The notes: generated from the letters alone by a model not told the origin. 64,000 nt of DNA from Callaeas wilsoni (GCA_013398955.1 VWPU01014193.1:101632-165631), one strand, 5' to 3'. Counted from the stretch's first letter, positions 1-14,100 are shown. Made by a program: numbers and translations.

Positions 1-3000
1 TTATTTGCTTGACAAAGGACAGTAGCTGTATCAGGAGTAGCTGGAAAAACAGGCCAGAAGCTAGATTAAAGGGACTTAAAGAGAACTTGACCTGCCCCCC
101 TCTTCTGAGTTGTCTTCTGCAAACTTACCTTGTCAACCCTCCCTGTAACCCAGCCTGTCCCAGAAGGCTCTTTCAGAGCAGCTGTGGTAAAAACTGAGGA
201 ATACTGAGGACAAGGGAATGGATGCCAGCAAGGAACTGTTCTTCTGTCTGTGCACTCTGTTCCTTTCACTTCAAGTTAATAGGGACTGGAGCAAACCCTT
301 TTGTAATGAACATAACAAAAGATGATGAGTTGGCCTCAAAGCAGTAATAAAAAAAAAAGAACTCTTATAATAAAAAAAGCATTCATATAACTGGGTTTTA
401 TTATTTCCCACAGTTTTATTTTAATATATGACTCAGGGTGTGGAGATGAAGGTGTGATTCAGAGCAATAATGGGACTTTAAAAGCTTGTGCCACAGGGGT
501 GGGCTAGGCCCTCTGGTTGCCATTTACAGGAAGCCTCTAGTCAAACAAAACTGCTACCTAGGTCCACTTAAACTCTGTCTATGTAAGATAAAATGCACAT
601 AAGGGATGGTGGGTATACTGGGAGGAATAGACAGGAGGTATGTATATGAAGATAGAAAACAGTGTGACTAGAAACTAGCAGAAATGAAAGCACTGGTCTT
701 TAGATGCTGCTAAGTATTGGTAGCACTTAACATCAGATACCAGAAAGAACACCTAGATACATGTTGGTTCTTAGACCTTGCAAAGTGTTTAACCATGCCC
801 TTTGGATTTTAGGAGCTGAGCACCCTGAAATCCTTCACCACATGGTGCCATCAGCAACCACTGCTGGGTAACCAAAGAGAACTAGGTAAAGCATGCAGGT
901 GTTCATCTTGGCTCTGGCCTTCTGCACACACCTGCACTTGGTCCCTTGAGAATCACCAGTATAGCAGAAAATTATGCTTGCTCCATTTCCTTCAAGAGGT
1001 CATCTTAGGAATTGTCAGTGGAAAGAAGCAGATGTTTTTGTGAAATAAAGGGAATATATCAAGCCTCGGAAGCAAGTGCAGCATTCAGCCACAACCAATT
1101 TAAACAAGATTCTTTGATTTGTCACTGGCTTCCCCAAAGCCCCAAAGACTTGCTTTGAGCTCAGCTTGAATGGCCAACAACTCAGGTAGAAAAACACCAT
1201 TTTGTCTGAGTTGCCAGCAGCTTCCTGAGCTATTCCTAAAACACTGCGGGACTTGACTCATCAGTTTGAGACTTTCCAGCTGAAAAGGTTCCATATGCCA
1301 CAGTACGGACCATGGTTTCATTCAAGAAACACTTAAGCACATTTCATTAACAGCACTTGCTGAACAGTCTCTTGTCCTGTAGTTCACCAGGTGATACAAA
1401 GACTAAATTATCGATATTTCCAACACCATGCACCATGTAGTGCCAGATTTCCGCACCTCAGTACTTGAGGACTAGCTGCTCTTGAATACTTTGAGCAAGA
1501 TTTCCCACATAAATGAGAATTTGCAGTCATGCTACGTGTATGCCTGTCTGTCTACATCTTCAAAGTTTGAAAGGAGTATGAAGATGGTCAGGAGGCATGT
1601 AAGCACATAAGAAGTGTATCAAGAAAGGACTACTAAAGGCAGAATACTGAAGAGAGGCAGAAGGAAGCCACTGAAATTAGGGTGAAAAACAGCAGCCCTT
1701 GCTCTGTGAATATAGAGAATACTATTGGAAGACAGATCAGTGAGATTACCAGTAAAGGATGATCTCTAGATTCTGGTCCTCCTTCTGTTAGGGACACAAC
1801 CTTTCATAGTTTACAAACTCCCCTTCCATTTCCTTACTGTGATATGCAGACAGCATGTGAATACCAACACCCAGCCGAAACTGCGTATTTCCATGAGGGT
1901 GATGTGATCGCAGGAAGGATCATTAGCCAAATGCACACACACGCAGAGTAGCCCAGCTGCTTCCAACATAATCTTCTTCTCTATTGGCAAGTTGCTCCAG
2001 AAAGAAGAAACGTGCTGTCTTGGAGAATCTTCTGCTTCTACTTGCATTTGTGCAGGCTGCTCCCTATTTGGATTGAGCATCCTCTGCATTCTAAGTAACC
2101 CTACAGAGAGGTGCAGTCAGAAAATCTCATTGCACCCACCCACCTCCTGAATTTCATCAGGCAACACCCAAAGAGCCTAACCCCTTCCAAGGGAAAAGGG
2201 CAAGCAGGAAAAAAATCTGATGCTATCATCAAAAATGTTTGTGATGATGCACTCCACAGCAAATCCCCTACCCCTGCAATGATACTGTCAAAGCCTAACA
2301 CAAAGAAAAGGCATCCTGTGCCTCCTCTTCTTGAAAAAGTCCGCCACTGGTAATACCAAAGGGTATTATAATATATACAAGTCTCCAGCAGACTGCAATA
2401 GGAAGGAAACATCTGGTTTAGAGATAGGCAACCAAGTCCAGAGAGATAAGAAATTTGTCCTAGATTACATTATTCACCAGTATCTGAGCTTCATTCACTG
2501 TTTTCTGGGCTGGTGCACATAGCGGATGTGAGTGAATGAGCTTACTGGCAATCCCACCTACCCAAAGCATCCCTGCTCCCATGCAGCTTTTCCTTAAACA
2601 CCAATCGTTTTTACTGGGAAACACTCACACTCAAGATTGACAGTTTTAAAATGGCCACCCAGAACTGACAGAAAACCAGTGGTGCTGCAGTACTCTTATA
2701 GTCCATATTTTTCAAGCAGTGTGAGGAAAGAAAGCTCTGGGGGTGCTGGTCTAGTGCATTTGAATGGGACAGGCATATAGCATTATCTACATCTCACTCC
2801 AGTTCTGTTTTATGTGTGAGCAAAAAAAGCAACAAAAAAGCTCAAAAGCAACCCAGTCCTTTTTGTCTGAGTGCACCCATACCCTGCAGCAACCAGAAAG
2901 GAGGGGTAGGTGGATGACCCAATGTACTTGCGAGAGCCTGTCATCTCTGTCTCAGCAAATTTTGGGGCCTGAGTTTGTCATTAGTGGGGAAGCCAAGCCC

Positions 3001-6000
3001 AGGTTTTAACTTCCTTGCAGCTCTGTTTTCCCTGTTTACCAGAGAAAATTATTTCATAAAAATTATTCCAGCAGGTTTACAGTGTAGTTTCTGTGAACTC
3101 ATTTAATAAGTACTGGAGGGGACATGTGTGAACTCTAAGCACAATGCACTTAAACCAGATATAGATTTCTGTCTGTAAGACAACTCTTCATCTTGCAGAC
3201 AGCAACAGGGGAATCTACTTTATTTGTGGTTCTCAGTGAAAATATTCATCAATACATTAAGTGAAGAGCATGATACATGTTCTAACTTTGTTATTCTTCT
3301 CAAAAATTGTAATGTTGTACAGATAAAAAGTGTTATAATTTGCTTACTATTCCCTGACCGAATAGATGCACCAGCTTATTAACAGAAGTGGGAACAAAAA
3401 GCATTTTTGTATTTCAGAGGCCATTAGAAAACCTAGTGTGCCAAAGTGCCTTCCCCGTTCTCTGAAGTATACAACAACATAAGGTTCTACAATGGAGCCT
3501 CCACTGCAAGCAGCCCTGTAAAGCACATTGTGTGGCTCCACTGGACACCTTAGGCACAGGAATCTCATCTGTGCTGCACAGGTAAGGAACACACCTTTGC
3601 AGGAAAAGTACAGTTGAGAAATGACAGCTTTTTATTGAATTCCTCTGGTGGAACAGGCCATAGAAGCACACCTTATGTCTTCCAGGGAAAATGAATAAAG
3701 CCTCTCACCGAGGGCACACAGTTCACAGGCCTTTTAAAAAGCTGTTCCTTTCTGTTCTCTGCTGTTAACATCTTACAGCTGAGTCCCAGTAACTGGCTGT
3801 GTAAGCACTTCTAGTCAGTTCTAGGGCAAAATCAAACAAGTTGGTTCAAATCACTGCCAGGTGGCTCAGCTAACTTGTTTTATTTTGTCCTGGAAGACTC
3901 AGGAGTGTTCACAGGTCAGGAAGAGTTGAGAGGGAGCTCTAAAATCCTAGATGAATGAAGTTAACTTGGCATCCTAAGCATTGCCCTTTGAAGGCAAAGC
4001 CAAGACAGGGAAAGTTAAGCACCACTGACTTTGCCTTAACACAATCAACTATCAGGAAGACAATATTCAAAAAAGCAGGAGGCAGCAGTGTACCCCATCA
4101 TGTCTCAGTGGTAAATTATTGAACTAGCAGTCTGGAGGTTTCGTCTGGCAGCTCAGTGGCCCTCTACATGCAGGAAGCTTCCCTGCCCCAGCACCTTGAG
4201 TACAGGCCCACAGCACACCCACACAGCCACGCCATGGGCCCCAGAGAAAGCAGAGTCCAGACTCCCCTTCTCAAACCGTTGTAGGAGCCTATAGAGCACG
4301 CAGCATGAGCAGAGTCAGTAGATCCAAGCCGGGGTCACATGATGCTATCAAAATGAAGCAGTAGGTATGGTTTCAGGCAACTTAAATACAATCAGAAACA
4401 GAATTCCAGAGCTAATGCCATTAGCAAAACTAATGTTACTTGAAGTCTTTAGCACAGGCTATACCTCTTCTATGGGCCTATGGATCATAGTACTAATGGT
4501 TGGTCTCATCAACCTTCATGCCTTCATTCAAATTACATCTGAGCCGTACTCAGACTGGGAGAACACATGGCAGAATGATCCCCATCCTCTGCTCCTCCTA
4601 TTTTGCTTCTTCATGCATCAAACATGGATACACAAGTGCATCACACAGCCAACACTGGAACGTGTTCCAGCTGCCCTCAGAGAGCTGGATTACTCCCTCA
4701 ATGGCATACATAAAACTGTGCTTTACAAATACATGCTGAAAGATTGGCGGGGGGGAGGCCGTGGAGGGAGTCAATGGCAACGTGAACCCAAACCCACTTA
4801 CATAAGACTTTTACTGCTACAGTAATTTTAATCTTAAACTTAGATGCCAAACTTCAAAAAGGAAGTACTCACAATAATCATCAGAGGAGGCAACTGAGAT
4901 CACATTTACTGTAAAATACAGATCTAGAGTGCCATCTAGTGCACTTCTGTGACAAGAATTCGCAGAAAGAGGGCATGATGCAAGTTGTGGCTTTCACGTC
5001 TGATAGGGAACTTCTTTCAGTAGATACACAGGAAGCGGTAGAGATGAACTAGCTTCCTTTAAACTAGCGCTTTTAACTCTGCCAAACATGTTATGTTCAT
5101 AAGCAAGAAGATATGAAAAAAGAGCCAAGTTTTAATTGTCGTGTTACCTGTGTAACTAGGTTAAAAAAAAATTAAAATCTCTCTTGATTTAACTATTCAA
5201 AATGCACTGGCAAGCCAAAAAGAAATTTCTAAGTGATTCCCCTGGAATCTATCCAGGGACCAATATAATTCACTTTGAGTGACCAAACAGAGACTAACAA
5301 TTCATGGGTTCACCAAATGCAAAAGTTAGAGATAAAACTCAGGATGATCATAGCTGACTGGTGAAATGGTGTAAAGTTAGGATGCTGATGTTTAGCTGAA
5401 AAAGTGGTGTAAGAAGAAAGAAAGGATCTAGCATACATATGCAGAATAGGGAAGGACAGGGCAGGTAGCAATGAAGAGGAAAAGGACCTGGTGGTTCTCT
5501 TCCTTCTGTAAAGGATATGAAAAGTTCCAGTGAACCTCAAGCTAAATGCCTGAGTCAACAGGCACAATATAGATTGGTGATTTAAGAAAATCTTTTTGCT
5601 TTTTATAGTGGTGAAATGTTGAAATACTACAGTGTTGTCAGAGAGCTTTAAAAAGATTCATAAAACAAGTGCTTATTCTGAAATTGATCATCCTTTCATT
5701 CCCTTTTGCCTTGCATTTTAAGGTATTCTGGTAACACACCAAATGAACCAATGCTTAATTCAAACTAGGTTCTTTCAATAACTCTGCCTGCAGAAACCTC
5801 ATTCATCAACAACCTACAAATAGCTCTTCACATAATTTACTTACACTCATCTACTTACGAGTTGTCATTAAATGTCTTTGAAGGGAGGATAGAATCTGAA
5901 CATTAAATGACCCATTTCATGTAAATGTAAATATAGAAAGAGTTTTTGCACAGATATCTATGTGTCTAAAGGTATCTAAGTATCTAGCATTTCATACCTG

Positions 6001-9000
6001 ATGAATTATCCACCTAAAAGACAGCAAATACTCCAGTCACCAGAATCTACAGATAAAAGTGTGCTGTTCAAAGGCAGTGAAGCAGATGGCCCTGAATTTT
6101 CTGTACACTGTCAAAATACTGTCCTTTATAGAAGCTATGGAGTTATCAACACTAGGCAAGCCTCTGCCATGTGTAAGACCCACACTCCTGCTAGAGGAGC
6201 ACGAAACATAGCGACAATGCCTAAAGAATCTCCTGAGATTACTAAATTATAGAATTAAAGTTCCCAGATCCTGCAGAGGGTCATGGAATCGTTGCATCAG
6301 TCAGCGTCAATAGTCAACCTTACCTATGGCTCTTCCCAATGCCCAACAAATGCAATACATAATAGAATTCAGAAGATATACACCATTGCCTACCAGAGTC
6401 CAAGAAGTATTTGGACAATGCTCTCAGGCACATGGTGTGATTCTTGGAGGTGTTCTGTGCAAGGCCAGGAGCTGGACTTCAATGACCCTTTGGAGTCCCT
6501 TCCAAGACAGGATAGTCTATGATTCCATGAGCCTCTTTAACATAACGCCTGAACAGTTCCACAGTTGAGGGAACCTCTCTCCTGTTGCCCTTATTACAGA
6601 GAAGAGTAGCTACCCACAATAAAAGCTACTCTGGACATTTTCCTGCTTTACTGAATTAGAGAAAAAGATTCTGCCTTTCCTTTTCAAATGCACATCTTCC
6701 ATTTTCTTGTAGTACTGGGGAGTCACACAGGAGTCATACTCATGCGCCTTCCTCTACCACAGCTTTCTGAAAAGAGACGTACAATAGAAAATAGTACTAG
6801 AAATACACAGGACACCGTTTTCCACCTTTGTTTTAGAGACTGAACACAATAGAGAAAGGTGATGGAGAGTAGGATGCTTTCAACAAGTAACTGATCCACC
6901 TGCACCTGGGCTTGATTTAGAATTATCTGTTGGGACTCATCCACATTGAAGTGGAAAGGCTTCCTATGAGTCCCTCCCAATGATGTCACTTCCCTCTACT
7001 GGATGGCCTTCTCCCATTTGTATTCTTGCTTAAGCCTAATGCTCTACAAGTTTCTGTCCCACTACAAAAGCGTGATGAAACCAGAGTAACAGCAATCCCA
7101 AATCAGCCGTCAGCTGCAGGGGTGGCCAAACCTCTGTAACATGCACTTGTGCAGGCCACGTCCAAAGGACAGTTAAGATCAGTCTTCCACATTTTGTATG
7201 AGCTTTCCATAGACACTATACAACATAGGAAATCTTATTCACAATTTTATTAGCAATTAAGAAACACTTTACAATCCCATTACTCTCCAAATTTCCTTTT
7301 GCTAAACCAGCCAGCCCACTGTTTTATCTAACAACACACAACAGATAGGTTATTCTTCCAAGTAACTATCTCCTAGCTGCTGTTCATGGATCCCATTAAA
7401 TTCAAAGTTGAATTATGTTTTAATAACTGTTGTATGTTTCGGTTTTGTAGGGTTAGTTACAATTTAAGACAACAGAAATTTGTTTAGATGACGGAGTGAG
7501 ACTGGGAAGAATACCTGCTATCATGAAGAATCTTGATATTTCTTTAACCTTGCTCCCTTTCCATATATCAAAGATCACATTGATTTGAAAACTCAGTCAC
7601 AGCATCCCTTCACAAACAGCATATTAAATTTCCTTTTTTCTTCCCAAAATACAAAACTCAAACTGCATTATTTGCTGCTTTTTTTTTTTAAGAGCATAAG
7701 TAGCAATGAATGAAATAACTCATTCCAACAACTTCGATAATTTCTGTGCATTTCAGGACATGAAGAAAGTAAGGACAAAAATAGCAACAAAAGAGAATAC
7801 ATGCAAGCTTCACTGCATCCTCTCTATGCAGTTGCTATGCAGCAATTGCCTTCCGACAAAGAACTTTGGCTTTTTTGCTTTCTAACGTTTCGTCACTCAA
7901 GTAGATACAGTATGTTCAGATCCAAAACAATTTAAATGAGTTTTTTGCTCCAAGAGTTGCCTCAGATAACTACTAATTAGAACGTACATGCCCTCTGACT
8001 TGCTCATTTTGAAACTATATTAACAATAGGACAAAATACACAACCTAAATAAGCCAACACTACCACAAACAGAGAAAAGTCCTCTCTTCACCCTCATGCA
8101 AAAAACACAGTGAAGCAGGCAGGCACTCAGCCTGAAAAAAGAAAAAAAAAAAGAAGAAAATAAAGAAAGAGCGCTTTTTGGCAGTTAATGTGGGCAACCT
8201 TTGTCACTGCTGTCTTTTCCAACAGGTTTCTGGCTCAGTGCTGTTTTACACTCCAGTGTTCTGCTATGGATGTGGGCATACTGAAAATCTGTGTTGTAAA
8301 CAGTCACCTGCTTAATCTTCCAGTGATAGTAAAACACTTAAAACTTTGAAAAGGAAAGTAAATTATTATGCACACATTGGGAAAGGAATCAGTAAATCAG
8401 TGTTCTTTATATGGATTTAGGGAAAGAATATGTCCAGGGACAAGAGAGAGAAATTAATTTCTCTACCGAGGTCCAGGACTACAATCCTAAATCAAGTTAC
8501 TAGCACAGATTTCTTGCCTGCACCCCCTTGCCTGTAACCTTTAATCCATATGGCATGAAGTCAGTCTCACCTGGCAGGAAGGGACTGTGATGCTGCTGCA
8601 CAGCCACCATCCTCCTCCACCACCAACACAGCTGCACCCAAAACCCCATCTGCCCACCAAGCAATCAGACTAAACTGCTCAGAAGCTTATGACCTGCATT
8701 AGGAAGCACATTCTGGCAGAGATGCCACAAAGAAGCACCTATGAAAGTAATGCTAAGCATCTTGGGAAAAAGGCAAGTGTATACCTTTAATTTCAACTCT
8801 CAGGGCAAGGGTACAGGTCCCTTTAAATGGACATTTTCAAGATCCCTACTTGGGCAGGCAGCTGAGCGTTGGGGTCTGCTGTGTCAGAAGCCCATGGAAG
8901 TGCAGCTGCCCAGCCACAAAGGCAGCCGATTCCTTCTGAGAATAGCCCCACACAAAGGCAAGGGCACAATGCTGCCCTCAAGGGTCAAACTCACAAACCA

Positions 9001-10380
9001 GGATCCGGAGCTGAAACTGTAAGGTGTAATAGGCAATATCGTGCCATTCTAAGCTACAATGAGATGTGGCAGTTCATTAATGTTTTTACTGGGACGAAGC
9101 TGAGATTTCACCCCATGGTTCTCCAGTGCCAGCTCTTTTAGCCTCGTTCAAAACGCACCCGATGTGAAACCGGACAGCAAGATAAAATGCTTTAAGGTGC
9201 CTTTGCTTTTCACAGCTTTAATGGTTTCTTGACTAGCTCTCCTAAGGAGAGATTTCTGGTGCTTTTCTGTTAGGTTTTTCTTTTGTTATTACCAGTTAAA
9301 TCGGTACAGTCAGTTCTTCCTCCCAGCTTTCAGTAAGGAAGAACAATTACAGAACAAAATATTTGTATATCAGCAGGCAGAGTGCCCATAGGTATGAATA
9401 TCTAGCACTTTCCCTGGCAAAGCCCTCTAAACTGCAATCAATTAAGCCACCTAGAAGAAACACCTAATACATCTGGTCACTTCTGAACGCCTTAAACTTT
9501 GTTTCCAGTCTTTGCATATATTTCCTAGTCTTTGAAAGGAGAACACTAGTACTGTTTGTATAGCTCAAAAAGCAACTCTTCTTGTAAACTTTCTTATAAA
9601 AATCACATAGTAATTCAATAAAAGGACATTTTAGAAGTTGTTAGTCAGGCAATTCGTTCAGAAACAAAGCAGTAGACCAACTCAGGAAACAAGCCTCAGC
9701 CTCTGACAATCAGTAAGCCTTTCTGTTACAGCAGCAGTATAAAGCAGCAGTATAAAGTAAAATCACTTACAATTACCAGCTTTCTAAGAATAGTCCACGG
9801 ATTTTCTCAAAAGACTCACCAGTTGTCAGGTCATACTTTTTATTCTAAAGTCAAAGAAAATCAGACTGATGTCACCACAGAAACTTCTCAACTTCCAGAC
9901 ATTCCTTGTTCCACCCCGCCACAACCAATTTCCCCTGCCTCGCTGTTTGCCCCACTGATGCACATTGTCAGTTACCACATAATCTTCCTCTGAAAATTTT
10001 CTAACCTATGCATTTTCAGAATAGGTCACCTACACGGGGGCTTCTCTCAACATAGAAATGGTCTCAGGAAGGTGCTCATCTTATAAACAAGTAACAAACT
10101 GGGCATTTCCATCAATAAACCCTTGGCTGGTACAACTTGAGGGAAGAGCCCAGGTTCCCAAGCTACGATTTAGCTTTTTGATGTCATATGAGAGTAGAGG
10201 AGACCTCATTGACATCTTTGTGAAGGCAGTTTGTTCACAGAGTAAAAGACTTGCAAACAGACACACATCCCAACATTAAACTTCATCCCTTGCGTGATGA
10301 AAGGAAACACGTCTTTCCTTAAGATCCACGGCAGATAACCCCAGCTGTAGCTCGTCAGCAGCCGCTGCCTGCCCAGCGAG
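1..10380. other. Intergenic region upstream of SLC7A10, no gene recognised
   Basis: AT-rich sequence with stop codons in all frames. The open frames present are short and match no family I recognise. No exon flanked by plausible splice sites with a recognisable protein could be found on either strand. It contains simple A-rich runs, a two-copy 13-bp direct repeat near 9731-9757, and a possible old hAT-like terminus near 7117. In mammals the CEBPA gene lies beyond this side of SLC7A10, but nothing resembling CEBPA is inside the window. Distal regulatory elements may be present; they cannot be identified from a single sequence. Confidence 0.6.
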
Positions 10381-10956
10381 CCCCGGGGGGCTGTGGGGGA
10401 CACAGGAGGCAGCCCCGGCAGCCCCCTCAGCCCCGCGGGTGCGAAGGAGCCGGTGCAGGCACGGGCTGGGGCTGGATCCCTTCAGAAGTGTGAAACAACG
10501 TGGGCAGAAAGAGCGGGAAAACTAACGTAAAAAGTACGGAAACCAGCCAATCTTGGGCTTTTACCGTCTTGGTTTTAACTCTGGCAGTACTTATGACAAG
10601 CAGTAAAATGTTAGTTCTTTACGTTATCGCACTACCTCAAGTAATAGAGCCCAACAGGAGGCAGCCGCCGCGGAGCCCGTGCGGGGCCGGCTCTGTCAAG
10701 GGGCCCCGGCACGGCGCCAAGCTGGCTCGTGGCGCCGGGCAGGACCCCGCTGCCCGACACGCCAACTGTCCGAGCCCAGCGCTCGGCGTTTAGCCCTCAC
10801 CGCACAGCGCTGGCTCTGCTGTCCCTGCGGCTCCTGCGGACACACCCGCAGGCGTGTGACGGCGGCCGCGCCTCAGGCGCTGTCCGGGTACCGCGCAGCC
10901 CGCAGGCGCCGCCACCCGTGAGGGGGCACCTTCGGCGCGCCCCCCGTGACCAACCC

Positions 10957-10965
10957 CCCCGCCCC
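10957..10965 (-). promoter_or_regulatory. GC box, Sp/KLF-type site
   Basis: The run CCCCGCCCC matches the reverse complement of the Sp1/KLF GC-box core (GGGCGG). It sits about 60 bp upstream of the SLC7A10 start codon, inside the CpG island. Such motifs occur by chance in GC-rich DNA, so function is inferred from position only. Confidence 0.35.
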
Positions 10966-10980
10966 ACGGCCCGCGGGGCG

Positions 10981-10990
10981 GCGCATGCGC
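10981..10990 (+). promoter_or_regulatory. NRF1-type palindrome GCGCATGCGC
   Basis: This is a perfect match to the core of the NRF1 consensus (YGCGCAYGCGCR), about 34 bp upstream of the chosen SLC7A10 ATG and within the CpG island. NRF1 sites are typical of TATA-less CpG promoters near the transcription start. The palindrome also contains an in-frame ATG at 10985. If transcription starts downstream of it, that ATG would be irrelevant. Confidence 0.45.
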
Positions 10991-11023
10991 GCGGGGCCGC
11001 GGGGCAGAGCAGCGCGGGCAGCG

Positions 11024-11117
11024 ATGGCCGGCGGGGAGCAGCGCGCGCCCGGCGGCCCCGAGCGGGTGGCGCTGAAGAAGGAGATCGGGCTGGTGAGCGC
11101 CTGTGCCATCATCATCG
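11024..11117 (+). CDS. SLC7A10: SLC7A10 coding exon 1
   Basis: Encodes residues 1-31 plus the first base of Gly32. It covers a short cytoplasmic N-terminus and the first half of TM1 ([19 protein letters not shown]). It ends at a consensus donor (G|GTAAGG, phase 1). The N-terminus before [10 protein letters not shown] is only about 12 residues, shorter than the Pro/Ser-rich mammalian one. An upstream in-frame ATG at 10985 would add 13 Arg/Ala-rich residues, but its start context is weak. Confidence 0.9.
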
Positions 11118-14100
11118 GTAAGGGCGTCGCGTCCTGCCGCTGCGCGCCCGCGGCAGCGCTGTCAGCCCCTTCCACTCGACTGTGCTGGCCCTGGGGCGGG
11201 GGCTCGGGACCGGCCGGCGCGGGGGCAGGTGTGCTCGGGACCGTCCGGCGATGCACGGCTCCGCGGGCAGGTGTGCGGTACCGGCGAGGTGACAGCGCGC
11301 TGTTGCATGGTACGGCGCGGCTCGTCCACTGGCGAGCTGGGCGGCGGGCTAGTCGCTGTCGCTGTAACACACGGTCTGTGCTGAGGTGCCCGTTGGAGTA
11401 AGCCCCCTCTGCCCAGTCGTTCGGCTGAACGCAAAACCGTGAGGTTTCCTAAAGTCTTTTCCTGATGACCGGTGAGCTGTTGAGGCTTCTGCGGCGCTTA
11501 CTTCTAAGGCTAAACCAGATTGATTCGTTTATCCGAGATCGGGGTTCTTCAAAGTGAAGGTGGCAGCGTGGGCTTTCAGGAGGCGCTTACGGTGTCCCGG
11601 GACCCGCAGTGTCTGTTGCGCCAGTTGGCAGCGATGCTCTCCCGCCTCCCGCAGCAGCCATCGCTGGCAGAGCGGTCAGCCAGCGGGGCCGAGCCTGCTG
11701 CTCCCGTAACAGAGTCAAAACTGGGAAATTGGGGCAGGGTGTGCTCAGCACTGTCCCTCGGTGTGCTCCATCGCTGTGCCGTTTGCACTAGAGATGTGGA
11801 GGCAAGCGTGGGGAAGGAAAATTTGCCCAGGTGAATAAAAGCAGCCTGTACTAACCCAGTGAGCCTCAAAACCCAGCAGGAAGATCGAGCCACTACCTTC
11901 AGCAAGAGCTGTGGACGAGACTCTCAGTGACAGTTGTGTCAAGGTCCATGGCAGCACAGAGGGGTAATAGCGGGCACAGCAGGATCTGCCACATCCATGG
12001 GAATACACTGTTCAGTAGCGGAATTGGCTGGGACACTCTGATGTGTCTCTGTGATTAATGTCAGCAAGCTTGAGGAGGAGGACTTCACTGCATGCCTCCT
12101 ATAGGTAATCATAATGCCCTACTGCAATTTTATGTTCTTAGTCATGTATGCCTTTATGTCCAATGTAGGTGGATATGGTCTTGCCAAAAAAAAAAAAAAA
12201 AAAAAAAAGAAATTTCAATGCCATTAAAATAAATCATTGTGAGCAAGGCTATTGTAGGAAAGGGAAATATTTCAGTCCACTGCCACAGTGAAACACTAAA
12301 ATCTGTATCTGCAGTTTGTGAGAAGATGTGTTCTACATATACAAACATACCTTTATTTTTAATCCCTCAGCATATTTAAGGGGGAAAATCTAGGTTCTGG
12401 ATCTCAGTGGAGCACAGATGACCTTGGGTTAGAGTGAAGTATTGAGTGCTGCACATTGCTGTAGGTAAGGCACTTCCAGGGTTAGGTATTCCCTGAGTTG
12501 CTATTGGCCATAGGGAAGATTTATGGCATCTATATCATTTGTTAGGTATTAGAGAATGGTATCTTGAGACTGCTGCCCTTCTTTCTCAGTCAACCTTTCA
12601 TCAACCTTATTTGCAACGTCTTGCAAGCAGAATCCATATATGTCATGCCTGTCCAAAATAAATCTTTTGAAATAGCCTCTCATCTAATCAAGGACATTTG
12701 CGCAGGGAAAAGCACTGATATTTATGATAAACTGCAGTACTCTCAAGTGGTTTAAGTATTAGAGAAGGTTATCTGCTTTGCCACATAAAGCCTGAAAATT
12801 CTTCTACAAATTCCCCCATATTTTCATAGAAGAAATTCGAAACACAACCCTAGGATCCTACTTTTTAGTTTGATTCTTTTGTGTGCAGATGCATGAAATT
12901 ACATTACATATCAAAGTCTTCTGTAACAAAATGGTGTGTAGTAAGACTATAGTCTAGCTTGTAGGTGTCACCGCGTAAAACATGACAGCCTCAACTCAGA
13001 GGACTGTAAATTACATCAGATCGGCTTGCAAGCCATTACTGGAGTTAAGTAAGTGAAATCTTATTTAAGACTCCTTCATAAAAAAAAATAACTAGTTGAT
13101 CCAAATTGATATTAGGCAACCAGTTAACTCACAGATTTTCTGTTTGATAGAATTTAACATAGGTGGAAGACTTATTTCCAAGTGATTGAATGGCAGGGAA
13201 AAAAGGATGTAGTCAGTGTGTCAGAGCCTGCGGAGCAGACCAAAGGACAGACCAGGACTTTTATGTCAGCTATCATATTGGATTTCCTGGGTTTGAGTGG
13301 AGGAGGGAAACCCATTTCAAGGGTTCAGACATCAGATTCTGATGCATCCCACAGCAAAGTCATACTGCTTGAGAACACCAAGAAAACCAGAAACTGCTTT
13401 TGAAAAAATCTCTTCTTGCTCTGTATGGACATAAAGATTATACTTTCTTATTTTTCTTTAAGTGTTCTCGCAGGTACAGAAAATGTATGAGCATATTTTT
13501 ATATTATCAAATAGAAGTTTGATGCTGTGATCTGCCAGCATTACACCAAGTGTTCTGGTTTAGCTGACTGTTCTACAATTCTAATCAGCTGCAGGATGGA
13601 TATAGAGAATTACGATCTTCTAGTAATTGAGAAGAGGAAACATGAAATGTATTTATAAGGGAGTATTTGAAAAATACTGTAAATACGAGTTTATAAATAT
13701 GTGATTAATAAGTTTGTGGTTGCCTTCTATACACTAGTTCTGCTTGTTTAAAATAAGGCATTATATGAGTTGCAGAGCTGAGGAGTCAGATTGTGCTAAG
13801 GAGCACTCAGAAAGCAATGACATGAAGTGAGAGAGAAGGCTTGGGGATGGGAGCACCTTTGTCATCATTATACTGTATTTGAGAGTATTCCAATAATGGT
13901 AGGATCTCTCGATATTTTGCAGTCTGTTAGTACCCTATCACAGTTGCAACCAAGATAATAAAAACAAGCTCTGGAGGTACATCACGTCATCCAGGTTAAA
14001 CACGCCGTGCCTCTGGCTGTTAGAGCTAGGGAGGAGCTCAGTCTGCCCTGTGAATTCGGGCCACATGCTGGTTCAGGGAGCAGGGAGGGCACAGACAGCC

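Larger units (their letters stand above)
10640..11350 (+). promoter_or_regulatory. SLC7A10: CpG-island promoter of SLC7A10
   Basis: A sharp rise in G+C and in CpG frequency surrounds the first coding exon, against AT-rich DNA on both sides. A smaller GC-rich patch lies just upstream at about 10370-10470. No TATA box is evident close to the start codon. The block contains a GC box and an NRF1-type palindrome, listed separately. This fits a TATA-less CpG-island promoter. The transcription start cannot be placed from sequence alone. Confidence 0.75.

Noticed and set aside
4367..4825. 152-codon + frame with a hydrophobic stretch in the upstream region
   Set aside because: No family match, no splice context and ordinary AT-rich surroundings; the hydrophobic run is not enough.
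10873..11370. 165-codon - strand frame over the promoter
   Set aside because: Pro/Arg/Ala-rich translation typical of CpG-island DNA, where stops are rare. It is antisense to exon 1.
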